Shown here: in pieces, positions 30,281 through 39,667 of the stretch
How the letters are laid out: every line of letters begins with the position of its first letter
Numbering within the stretch: position 1 is the stretch's first letter
From: Adiantum capillus-veneris
Lineage: Eukaryota > Streptophyta > Polypodiopsida > Polypodiales > Pteridaceae
Direction of reading: 5' to 3'
Length of the DNA: 64,000 nucleotides
NCBI GenBank assembly: GCA_014529385.2
Contig: CM043952.1
Coordinates: forward strand, 53,334,119 to 53,398,118
Made by a program: the position numbers and the translations under genes
Notes under the pieces: model-generated
The model's input: only the letters and a program-made list of their open reading frames with translations
The model's database searches: none
Told to the model about the DNA's origin: nothing

Positions 30281-31451
30281 GGATTAGAGATGAAAAAGAA
30301 AACAATAAGAAATCAAGAAAACATCAATGTAGAACACATCTTACTTGACAAACCCTTCGGCACCATTACTGATGGAGAGAGAAGAAGAGGGGAGCACTCC
30401 ACTTTGATTGATACGCCAAGTACAACACCTTCTTTGATTAGAGTTGATCTTCCAAGGATAGCGTACAAGAATGGCTAGTCTTCCTCTAGGAGAAAGTGTA
30501 GGCTTGGGCTTATGTTAATGGGGCTAAGTACAATTAGGCATTACTACTTGCTCCCTCAAGAATTCCTCTCATCAATGGGTTGAATGCTTGAGTTCCTTTT
30601 CAAGGAAGAAGAGGTCCCCTTTTATAGGTGAAGGGAATCCCCAAGGGTTTACACAAGAAGAGAGAAGCCAGTGTGAATAGGAATTGGAAAAGTTGGAAAT
30701 GAGTTGTCCCTGCATGATGTGGGCAGACTGGGGTCCAGTATTTTGATCATATCTCCTCAACCGTGTCTTCAAATAAAAAAGTAAAAATATGGGCAGAAAC
30801 TTCAGCTCATTAGCTACGATTTTCATTTTCAAATCATTTTCCAATTCGAATTGGAACCTTGTGTAAAAAATTCATCAAATTAGGGTCCATTTCTGGCAGC
30901 AAAAGTCTTCCCGTGGTCCCCTTAGCCTAGGCTTTCATTTAATTCCAAAGGACACCTCATGCCATATGAAATCATGACATTGCTCCTTGACAAATTTTTG
31001 TAATCATGCTTGCAATAATGCATTAAAATAAGTGTATCTTTGAAATCATGCCACCTAGTGTCCCACTAGGATTTGATTCCCTCCTAGTAGCTATTTAAAA
31101 AGAAATATAAGAAAAGTATAAAAAATACATAGAATATATATATATTGGAGTTTAGCCTAGATATAGGATCTAGCTAGGGTGTGAGATGATAATGAGATAG
31201 TGGAAATAAAGAATCAATGCTTTTTTCCCCAAGTTAAAAAGGCGGAGCTATTCATGCTTTTCCAATAGTATTTTCTGATGGTAAAGTAAGAATAGGTTAT
31301 TCTTGAGAAAAATAATAGGATAAGATAGAAGACTTATTATTATACTTAAATATGCATATGTACATTATAGGAAAGATATTTATGTATCTAAAAAGTTACA
31401 AGATAGATCTTGTAGCATGCGTTCCCACTATGTACGTGTCACAGCACGACA
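29421..31451 (-). repeat. 5' LTR of B
   Basis: 2031 bp. On the minus strand it starts TGTCGTGCTGTGACACG and ends TTTATCGACA. The TATA box (TATAAAAGGGG) is near 30620-30630 on the minus strand, and a TA tract lies at 30248-30277. Apart from small differences it matches the two parts of the 3' LTR. Short open frames inside it recur in every copy only because the LTR itself is repeated. Confidence 0.88.
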
Positions 31452-31563
31452 GCGTGCATCACCTCCATGTTAGATCTTAGAGTTTAAATGCATTAAACTT
31501 TTAGGATCAATGGAATCTTGACGATTAATTAATTAATGAAATTCGGAAAGAGCTAGTAGTGTC

Positions 31564-32110
31564 GAGTAGTGTCGAATCTAGAGTCTGAGTGGGTTTCTAC
31601 TGTTGTCATTACCCCAAAGAAGAATGGAAAATGGCGAGTATGTGTAGACTATAGTGAAAGAGTCTGAGTGGGTTTCTACTGTTGTTATTACCCCAAAGAA
31701 GAATGGAAAATGTCGAGTATGTGTAGACTATAAACCTTTGAATGCTGCGACCAAGCGAAATCACTACCCTCTGCCATTTCAAGATGAGATTTTACACCAG
31801 GTTTCTGGACACGAACGCTATTCTATTATGGATGGGTTTTCATGATATTTTCAAATTGGTATTGCACCGGATGATCAACTAAAGACTACCTTCATTTCGC
31901 CATGGGGGTGCCTTTTGGACTGATGAATGCGTATGCTACATTTCAAGATTGGATGAACAAGGTGTTTGGGCCACACTTGGGTAAGTTCATCAGGGTTTTG
32001 ATGGATGATATTGGTTGTTATAGTTCTAGGGCAGAACATTTGTCCAAGTTGAGGCTGTGTTTTCAAAGGCTAGATGAAGAAGGAGGTCAATGGAATCCAA
32101 AGAAGTACAA
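31564..32110 (+). pseudogene. Element A reverse transcriptase, middle
   Basis: Continues from 15552: EWVSTVVITPKKNGKCRVCV, DYKPLNAATKRNHYPLP, a TGA after IMDGFS, then YFQIGIAPDDQLKTTF. After a frameshift near 31900 come VPFGLMNAYATFQDWMN, GKFIRVLMDDIG (catalytic M-D-D) and EHLSKLRLCFQRLDE. It ends at the D insertion (target word TACAA at 32106-32110) and continues at 45599. Confidence 0.85.
31581..31732 (+). repeat. 79-bp direct duplication in element A RT
   Basis: gagtctgagtgggtttctac starts at 31581 and again at 31660, 79 bp later; about 73 bp are repeated with two mismatches. The duplicated block encodes ESEWVSTVVITPKKNGK, the first RT motif, so it is a local duplication inside the gene next to the insertion C boundary. 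Confidence 0.85.
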
Positions 32111-32360
32111 TGTGCGCTCCTTGCCGCACTGTCGAAGCAAGGGACTTGCCAATACACCGTATGCGAGCCACAAACGGCTCCAAGCACACAACAAGCCTAA
32201 ACTAGCAAGCTCAAGAAAACAAAGGGTGTGTCACTCACCGCTCTACGCTCGCCTTCGTGGTGGATTCCTCGCCGCGATGAAGAAGAAGCTGCAGTCGTGC
32301 CGCGCTCAACCGCTTCGCCGCCGTCGTGCCTTCGTAATGCTCGATCGCACACACACTCTC

Positions 32361-32395
<35 letters not shown>

Positions 32396-32688
32396 AGGAG
32401 GTGAAGAAGAAGAAGATGGAGATGGAGCAAGAGCACTCTTCAATTGCACAAATGAGAGAATGAGTAAAAATTAGGTTTTGTTGGCTTTTATAGGAGCTCA
32501 CCCCATTCACACTTGGGCGCCCATGCTTAACCAACTAATCCCTTGAATGTCCAAGTTAAAGTGCGCCTCTCATCGACGATCACTCTACCTTTCCCTATTG
32601 GTCCGACAAGCCCGGTACCTGACTCTACCAAATACATAATACACGTCCGTCGTAGGTGATGGGTGTCCGTGTGCCGTGAGGGTTAACA
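32111..32688 (-). repeat. 3' LTR of D
   Basis: 578 bp. On the minus strand it runs TGTTAACCC... to ...GAGCGCACA. It includes a CT/CA simple repeat and the TATA box. It differs from the other LTR by two single-base changes and one extra CA unit. Confidence 0.95.
32486..32492 (-). promoter_or_regulatory. TATA box in D 3' LTR
   Basis: The minus strand reads CTATAAAAGCC, about 200 bp from the LTR start. It marks the likely U3/R boundary region. The same element in the 5' LTR is the working promoter. Confidence 0.7.
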
Positions 32689-32700
32689 TGCCCCCCTTCC
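32689..32700 (-). other. Polypurine tract of D
   Basis: The minus strand reads GGAAGGGGGGCA immediately before the TGTTAACC start of the 3' LTR. Confidence 0.85.
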
Positions 32701-34033
32701 TGATGTAGATTCTGTCCTCGGAAGCTATTGAGTTGAAGCTGGATCGTCGAGGTGGAAGAGCATTTGAGATGAATGTCCTTAGCCTTCTTCAGTCACTGCA
32801 AAATCAAACAACATTGGCACAGTAATTGCATTCTCTTAAAAAGCATATGCAGTTTTAGGTAGACAAATTGATTGGTAAAAGAATTTCAAACAATTTGTTA
32901 GCAATGAACATTAAATTGCAATGTAATCAAATGCATAAACAGATGTAAAGGCAAAAAATTAAACAAGTCCGGGGTCGCTAATTTGACGGTCGAGAGGCAC
33001 TAGAGATCAAGTATTAATACCATGGGAAAGCTTCTTAACTTTCTGTGGTCAATTAAGTTGTTTAATCGCGAGAGCCAAGTATTCATGTTTGAGGGCTGAC
33101 TAGAGGCTATACCTAGAAAACCTTGTAGTTAAGCTACCATAAAAGGAATTTCTCATGAAATCATCGCCTGACTGATTACTTTTTCTTTGACCCCCCAAAG
33201 TCTTTTCACATTGATTCATTATGATGTGGGTGCTTATTTTGTATGCCTTGGGTTTTTTGCTTTTCAAGGAAAAGCGCCCACACTGGGAACCTCTAGGGCT
33301 CTAGTACCATAGGCAATACATGTGAGTGAAGTACCAAATCAAGCTGAGATTTCTCTTCCAGCTTAAAATTTTACATTGTGGCACTTTGATTTTTTGTTTG
33401 TTCATTTTCATCATTTTAATTTTGTAACTTTGGGAGGTCATATAACACTGTTACATTCCCCAGGCTCATCACATTAGTAAACTCCCTTTATAATACTTAA
33501 GCTAAAGGTCAATAGGGTTAAGCCCACTAGAAAGCCCTAGTACATTTCATACAATGCTGCCTAAATCGGATTAAGAACCTAAGTAACCATTGATTATTAG
33601 GAAGGCATTCCCCATGGTATTAAGAGAAGATTTCTAATACCTAGCTTGGTCAAACTAGCTTAGTCAGACTGCTTGATTTTTACACCTAAACAAGTGATTA
33701 TGACAAACGATTGCATTGAATTAAATGTTGGATACTAAGCCAATGCGCTGAATATTATGCTACCAATCACAATCAAGGCAGACAAACATGGATGCAAAAA
33801 GATAAGGGCAATGCCAATGGACAAGAAACACCTGTTTGTGTTGATGGTCGTGCTTGATTTGAAGGTTCCATGAAGATCCAAATCCTATCAATAGCAACAC
33901 GTTCCTGTACACACTAGGAAACAAAAGGAATACCTCCAGGAGGCACATCAGTGGGAAAAATTAAAACTCCTAAAAAACAAACTCAAAACACAATCTAGAC
34001 CCCTAACCTACCTATCTGTCACCCCTTTTAGAA
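32701..34033. other. 3' non-coding region of D
   Basis: About 1.3 kb between the last small ORF and the PPT without a supported reading frame on either strand. The minus-strand frame at 33760-33948 is short and featureless. Long 3' non-coding regions are common in plant gypsy elements. Confidence 0.6.
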
Positions 34034-34455
34034 TCAAGGAAAGAGGATATTATATAAACCGGGTGGCCACCCTAAGGCTAGGCCTCTATCCTCATCATCT
34101 AGATAAATAAAATCGTTGTCCGTGAGGCCATAGTCTTCCTCGGTCTCTATTAGTTCCTCTTCATCATCCTCTTGTGCAAGCATGCTAATCAAGAACCTCG
34201 TGATGCGTGGATACTCATCTTGTGCAAAAGAATAAGCATGTGCCATTGGAGACACATTCGCCACTGGGTAGGGATCACTAGTTAGCCATAGACGTATCAG
34301 CCATTCTAACTCCTCAAAATTTCTCTCACATGCAAGGCTCTCTATCAAATCCCATTCGCAAGAAAGTATAGGGTAGCATACGTAGAACACTTGTTGAAAA
34401 GACAAGGGGTACCTTTCATCAAAAATAGAAGTGCATGCCTCTGGTGAAGTAGCCA
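34034..34455 (-). CDS. Small acidic ORF downstream of pol in D
   Basis: ATG 34455 (MATSPEACTSIFDERYPLS) to the stop at 34034 gives 140 residues. An upstream in-frame TTG at 34465 is less likely as a start. The N-terminal two thirds look globular (FQQVFYVCYPILSCEWDLIE, LEWLIRLWLTSDPYP) and the end is very acidic (QEDDEEELIETEEDYG, YLDDEDRG). No signal peptide or membrane segment is evident. I do not recognise the family. It has the sense orientation and lies about 290 bp after the end of the pol extension, in the same phase but with stops between, so it would need its own start or a spliced RNA. It may be an accessory protein. Confidence 0.5.
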
Positions 34456-34738
34456 TTTCTGACAAGACAGATAGATTTGGTTAGGCCTTTAAAACATAAG
34501 AGTTGTTTTTGTGTGTTGCTTGACTTGACACGGTAAATTTGGACTTATATGTAAGATCTGATAGGGTGCTCTCTCATTGCTAGGCGCTCTTGCTCTTTAC
34601 TATTTTTGTTTTTTTGTGAGTATAAGGCTATATATATACATTCCCTAAGATCGGAGATTAAGAGGTCAGGGAAAAAGGTTGAGAGGGAAACAAATGAATG
34701 ATGACTGTCAGCAAACACTCCCCCCTTCCTTGGGTAGA

Positions 34739-35257
34739 TCATACCGTTTGAAATGAGCTTGTCACCCTTTGAAACCAATTGTTCCAGTTGGTAATAGGTG
34801 AGGATTTTTGCCAGTAGTTTTCTATTACCCTAGGTGCCTTGTCAAGTTGCAAGGGTGGTAAGGTACTCTCCCAGGATTGAACTTGAAGTGGTTCATTAGG
34901 TGATTCTTGAACACTGGGAGGTGTGGATTCTTTTGTAGCTTCATTGAGGTTCATTACTATAGATGGAGGCTGTGTAGAAGCTTTTACCTCTATGGATGTA
35001 TTACATGAGGAGCTAGAAGCTTCATGGGACTCCCCCCTTCCTGAGCTAGGTGGAACAAAGCGTTCTTTCTTTGGTACCCAAACTAGCTCGGGAGCGGGTG
35101 TATAGCATTCTGTGATTTTTTTCTTTCCACGATCATTGATTCGTTTTGGAGCTATGGGATTGGGCTCACATGGGTCAGGTGATAGGTAAGAGTATACTTT
35201 ACGTTTGGGCACCCAGATTTGATCATTTCCTTCATAGTATCCTTGGGCTTCCAATAG
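34739..35257 (-). CDS. Pol C-terminal extension of D beyond UGA-CUA
   Basis: 172 codons lie open in the same frame directly after the pol stop (TGA at 35258-35260, next codons CTA TTG). Translated, it begins LLEAQGYYEGNDQIWVPKRK and later has LVWVPKKERFVPP, then a Ser-rich and Pro/Glu-rich tail ending in NWFQRVTSSFQTV. No ATG stands near the start, so the natural way to make it is read-through of the UGA. The motif W-(V/I)-P-K occurs twice before the stop (YKWVPK, LRWIPK) and twice after it, so the repeat spans the stop codon. Confidence 0.6.
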   Translation of the reverse strand, partial: LLEAQGYYEGNDQIWVPKRKVYSYLSPDPCEPNPIAPKRINDRGKKKITECYTPAPELVWVPKKERFVPPSSGRGESHEASSSSCNTSIEVKASTQPPSIVMNLNEATKESTPPSVQESPNEPLQVQSWESTLPPLQLDKAPRVIENYWQKSSPITNWNNWFQRVTSSFQTV

Positions 35258-38200
35258 TCATTTAGGGATCCATCGCAACATTTTCTTACTTTTCTTGGAG
35301 CGAGTGGTACGTTTCTTACAAGGCTTCTGTTTTTTAGCACTAGCTATGGTCGCTAAAGAAGCTTTAGGGACCCACTTGTATGTTTTCTCTGTTATATTAG
35401 GATGGTTCTTGTGTGTCTCAAGCTTTCTTTCAACTACATTAGTTGAAGCTCTAGAGAGTTGGGCTATGGGGACGTATGGTTCAACCTCCTGGACATGCAA
35501 TGTCTTGGGTTTTATTTCCTTGGGCAATATCTCAGGGACTATGGCTTGAGTGGTAGGGCTAAGAGTTGGTTTTTGCGTTGTAACACCCCCAGTCCCCCAA
35601 TCAATAGTGCATTTGGTGGCTATCATCCACGTGCGGCCTAGGTTTATATTACCCTCCATAGTTCCAGTAGGCATGACCAAAAAGTCTTGAGCTACCACCC
35701 CATTGTCATAACTGACAGAAGTGTGCCAGATTCCAAAAACCGCAGTTTTTTTCTTGTTGACACCCTTGACTTGGATAATACTCTCAGATAGAGGTGGCTT
35801 CCCTAACTGACACCACACCCCATAGGATAGCAGATTGTATTTAGCACCCGTGTCCAATAAGGCGTTATATAGCACTTTTCCATAGGCACTATTTAACTCA
35901 ATGGGGTATCGTAGAGGTGTGTCAGAGTCCAACCCATCCTCTTCGATTTCCACGTGGAATGCATTTGTGACCCCAAGGTTAGCCTCTCGTTTTTGCCTTA
36001 TACGTTGTTGTCGCTCCTTAGCCTCAGCTTGAGCTTGTATCTTGTTTAACTCGGTTTGTGCTTTGGCGGCCTTCTTTTGATGAATGGCCCGTAGTTCTTC
36101 TTGGCTTAAAGGATCATAATATCTTTTGAATTTACTCCCATTGAGGAATCCAATGGTTTCAACTCCATCAAGAGTTTCCACACGAAGGGTACCTTGTGGG
36201 GTAATTTCACATACTATATATGGTCCTTTACCAGCATATTTCAACTTTTTCTTCTCTTTACGTACTCCATACATAAGGACTTTATCACCAACTTTGATAT
36301 CCTTGTCCTTCACATGGCGATCAAACCACTTCTTTCTCCTATCCTTTTCCACAAGAGCATTTTGCACAGCCAACTGTCTCTCTTCGTCTAGTTTTTCTAA
36401 GATAAACAAACGCTCGGTTAAGGGGTTACCATTCCATCCTTCTTGCGAAGCTACCCTAAGACTAGGAATGACAAACTCCCAAGGCATAACCGCTTCTTGG
36501 CCGTATACCATTTTGAATGGCGTACAATTAATAGCCACTTTATAAGCAGTACGATAAGCCCATAGAGCAGATGTCAACTTCAAATCCCAATCAGTGCGAT
36601 GAGCCTCTACCGTCTTGGTTAAAATAGAGATTAGAGTCTTGTTGGTGCTCTCGGCTTGTCCATTAGCTTGCGGGTAATAAGGTGTAGACTTATGGTGGGA
36701 TATCATAAAGGTCGTGGTAAGCTCTCTTATTACCTCATTTATAAAATGGGTACCATTATCACTAACAATTTCAAAAGGGCAACCAAATCTTGTGATAATG
36801 TTCTCAAAAAGAAACTTAGCTGTTGTCCTCGCGTCAGCTTTTTGTGAAGCCTTAGCTTCAGCCCACTTTGTTACATAGTCCGTAGCAACTAGAATATATC
36901 GAGATTGAGTGTTGCGAGCTGCGGGACTAATTGGACCTACAAAGTCTAAGCCCCATTTTTCAAATGGTTGGGTTACTTTAATAGGATGTAAGGGCATTCT
37001 GTCCTTGCGCTGTGTGGTCTTGTAACGTTGGCACTCATCACACCCTTTTGTAAAAAGTGATGCATCCTTAAATAAAGTTGGCCACCAATAGCCTGATTGC
37101 AGCACCTTTCTAGCAGTCAGGTCCCCTGAAAAATGTCCTCCTGCTATGCCCATATGTGCTTCTTGCAAGATATACAAATATTCATCCTCGCGGGCACAAC
37201 GCCTAAGAATATCGTCCTTGCCTAATCTATACAGGGTTCCGGCAATCAAACAATAGGGTTCACATTCTTTTACTAGCCTTCGAGCGATATCCTTACGAAG
37301 TTCCTTGGGTGGAAAACCATTAACTAAAAAGTTAACAATGTTCTCACTCCATTCAGGCATAGTCTCAACTATGAATAGGGAAGTATCGGGTAATTCATCA
37401 TCAACTCCTGTAGGGGCTTCACCATTGGGTATGCGAGACAAATGATCAGCCATGACGTGCCTTTTACCGGGTCTCACTACAATCGTGAAATCAAACTCAA
37501 GAAGAATTAACAACCATCGTGTGATTCTTCCTGTGGAGCATGGCTTGTTTACCAGATACAGCAACGCTTGATGATCCACATAAAATACAAACTTGTTTGC
37601 CAGAAGGTAGTAGCGAAATTTCTTTACTGCATAAACCATTGCCAAACCTTCTCGCTCTGTAGTGGTGTAGTTCCTTTCAGCATCGTTCAATTGACGGCTT
37701 GCAAAGCTAATGGGATAGTCCAATTTATGTTCTCCTGGTTGAGTGAGAACACACCCAATAGCAAAGTTTGATGCATCAATATGCACATGGAAAATGACAT
37801 CCCAGTTAGGTGTCCTTAAAATTGGAGCACTTGCTAGTGTTTTCTTCAATTGTTCATAGGCCTGGTCACACTCTTCAGTCCATTTAAATTCAATGAGAAG
37901 CTTGTACAAAGGACGTGCTATCTTAGCGAAAAATAAAATAAACCGTCGATAATAACCCACGTGTCCCATGAACCTTTGAACTCCCTTGTAATTGGTTGGT
38001 GGTGGTAACTCTAGAATCACTTTAATTTTGCTCTCATCGGTTGAGATACCATTCTTGGATACTATATGCCCTAAAATAACTCCATGCTTGACCCAAAATT
38101 GGCATTTGAACGGGTTCAATGAGATACGATATAACCTACATTTTTCAAACACCTTCCGCAAACATGATAGATGTTCTTTCCAAGAAGAGTAAACACAAAG

Positions 38201-39667
38201 GTCGTCTAAGAAAGCTTCACAAAACTCTCTCAAATATTCTTTAAAAGCAGTGTTTATTAATCGTTGGAATGTAGCAGGGGCATTTGTTAAGCCAAAAGCC
38301 ATCACACGAAATGCAAACACGCCAAATTTTGTGATGAAGGCAGTTTTAGCTTGGTCCTCTAGCGCTATCGTGATTTGGTTGTAGCCTGAGTACCCATCTA
38401 GAAAGCTATAAGCTTCCTTGCCTGCAACTCTTTCGAGTACATGTTCGGAATATGGTAGGGGGTAATGGTCTCTTCTAGTAGCTGCATTAACTTTTTTGAG
38501 GTCCACGCACACCCTGAGTTTCCCATTCTTTTTTGGCACGATAACTATTGGCGACACCCATTCAAAGTGTTCAATAGGATATATGAACCCACATTTGATA
38601 AGCTTTTCTAGTTCTTCTTGAATGATCTTTGCGTACTTAGGATTCATCGGGTAGGGTCTTTGTTGTACGGGCTTCGTAGTGCTAATCATAGGGATTGTAT
38701 GTTGGACCACAGAAGGCGGAACACCTTTCATATCATGGTATGTCCAAGCGAATACGTCCTTGAATTCCTTGAGAAGCTCTTTGAGGACCGCCTCTTCAAC
38801 TTCTGTGAGGTCTTGGGCAATAAAAACAGGTTTTGATTCTTCACCGGGGTCAGCTAATTCTATTTCTTTAACTACTGCCGGACCATCATAGATTCCATTA
38901 TTCCCATCGATAGGTATTCTTTGGGCTTTTGTGTACACAACCTTTGCTTCCCCTGTGGTGTAAGATTTGAAATGTTCTGGTGCAGGATGCAAGTCTGTGG
39001 ATTCTGGTTGTGCGTTGGTTTGTGCTTCCATTTCTGCTTTCTTGTGTTGTCGAGCTAACTCTTGGTTTTGACGCCTCCTTGCAGTGCGGCTCAACTTTGG
39101 CTTGTCTATGATCTCTAATTGGGCTATGTCATGGGGTCGTGGTCTACACCACATAACATTTTGGAGATATTCACCCCAATTGTCTACCAATTTTCGATGA
39201 GCATCACATGCTCCTATATAACTGAGCCATTCTGCTGAGGATCTCTTCTTGTTTATCCTAGCACGTACATTGGCTCGATATCGACGCCTCTTAAGGTTTT
39301 TCTTTTTCTTATTTGAGACCTGCTTTTGATTTGCATTTAGATCTGGCTCACTAAAGGAGTCCTCGTTGGTGTCCTCCTCACTCTCGGAGGAGCTATCATC
39401 GGTTGATGTGCTCGATCCTTCCGAATGTTTTGACTGTGAACTTGCTCCACTCTCTAATTCATGAGATTCAGAATCTGTTTCACTCTGGGAGTCAGTGTCC
39501 AAGTCGTGTTGGTCAAAGTCTTCTATTGAGCTATCAGTGTCACTGTCAGATTGGTCCACAATTGCCTTGCCCTTAGAAGATGCATGTATGGCACTTATCA
39601 TGTTCAGAGGTGCAATTTGTGGCACCTCTTCCCCCTCTGGTGTGACCCAAGTGGTTCCTCTATTTCC
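35258..39667 (-). CDS. pol: Pol of D: RT, RNase H, integrase and second protease
   Basis: Open in the gag frame from the codon after the first UGA (39668-39670). The first clear Met (an ATG) lies near 39601; residue numbers count from 39625. Order: acidic Ser/Asp-rich region (about 20-90), basic region, RT (about 300-560) with FEWVSPIVIVPKKNGKLRV and catalytic AFLDDLCVYS (about 471), RNase H (about 600-740, VHIDASNFAIG), integrase zinc site (HMGIAGGHF...CDECQ), catalytic Asp in GLDFVGP (about 893), Asp in VSDNGTHF (about 957) and Glu in GQAESTN (about 990), GPY/F module (GKGPYIVCEI, about 1133), a Gln/Lys/Arg-rich helix, then a second retropepsin-like domain (NALLDTGAKYNLLSYGVW, about 1258, and INLGRTWM). 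No internal stop. It ends at UGA followed by CUA. Confidence 0.9.
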   Translation of the reverse strand, partial: GNRGTTWVTPEGEEVPQIAPLNMISAIHASSKGKAIVDQSDSDTDSSIEDFDQHDLDTDSQSETDSESHELESGASSQSKHSEGSSTSTDDSSSESEEDTNEDSFSEPDLNANQKQVSNKKKKNLKRRRYRANVRARINKKRSSAEWLSYIGACDAHRKLVDNWGEYLQNVMWCRPRPHDIAQLEIIDKPKLSRTARRRQNQELARQHKKAEMEAQTNAQPESTDLHPAPEHFKSYTTGEAKVVYTKAQRIPIDGNNGIYDGPAVVKEIELADPGEESKPVFIAQDLTEVEEAVLKELLKEFKDVFAWTYHDMKGVPPSVVQHTIPMISTTKPVQQRPYPMNPKYAKIIQEELEKLIKCGFIYPIEHFEWVSPIVIVPKKNGKLRVCVDLKKVNAATRRDHYPLPYSEHVLERVAGKEAYSFLDGYSGYNQITIALEDQAKTAFITKFGVFAFRVMAFGLTNAPATFQRLINTAFKEYLREFCEAFLDDLCVYSSWKEHLSCLRKVFEKCRLYRISLNPFKCQFWVKHGVILGHIVSKNGISTDESKIKVILELPPPTNYKGVQRFMGHVGYYRRFILFFAKIARPLYKLLIEFKWTEECDQAYEQLKKTLASAPILRTPNWDVIFHVHIDASNFAIGCVLTQPGEHKLDYPISFASRQLNDAERNYTTTEREGLAMVYAVKKFRYYLLANKFVFYVDHQALLYLVNKPCSTGRITRWLLILLEFDFTIVVRPGKRHVMADHLSRIPNGEAPTGVDDELPDTSLFIVETMPEWSENIVNFLVNGFPPKELRKDIARRLVKECEPYCLIAGTLYRLGKDDILRRCAREDEYLYILQEAHMGIAGGHFSGDLTARKVLQSGYWWPTLFKDASLFTKGCDECQRYKTTQRKDRMPLHPIKVTQPFEKWGLDFVGPISPAARNTQSRYILVATDYVTKWAEAKASQKADARTTAKFLFENIITRFGCPFEIVSDNGTHFINEVIRELTTTFMISHHKSTPYYPQANGQAESTNKTLISILTKTVEAHRTDWDLKLTSALWAYRTAYKVAINCTPFKMVYGQEAVMPWEFVIPSLRVASQEGWNGNPLTERLFILEKLDEERQLAVQNALVEKDRRKKWFDRHVKDKDIKVGDKVLMYGVRKEKKKLKYAGKGPYIVCEITPQGTLRVETLDGVETIGFLNGSKFKRYYDPLSQEELRAIHQKKAAKAQTELNKIQAQAEAKERQQRIRQKREANLGVTNAFHVEIEEDGLDSDTPLRYPIELNSAYGKVLYNALLDTGAKYNLLSYGVWCQLGKPPLSESIIQVKGVNKKKTAVFGIWHTSVSYDNGVVAQDFLVMPTGTMEGNINLGRTWMIATKCTIDWGTGGVTTQKPTLSPTTQAIVPEILPKEIKPKTLHVQEVEPYVPIAQLSRASTNVVERKLETHKNHPNITEKTYKWVPKASLATIASAKKQKPCKKRTTRSKKSKKMLRWIPK

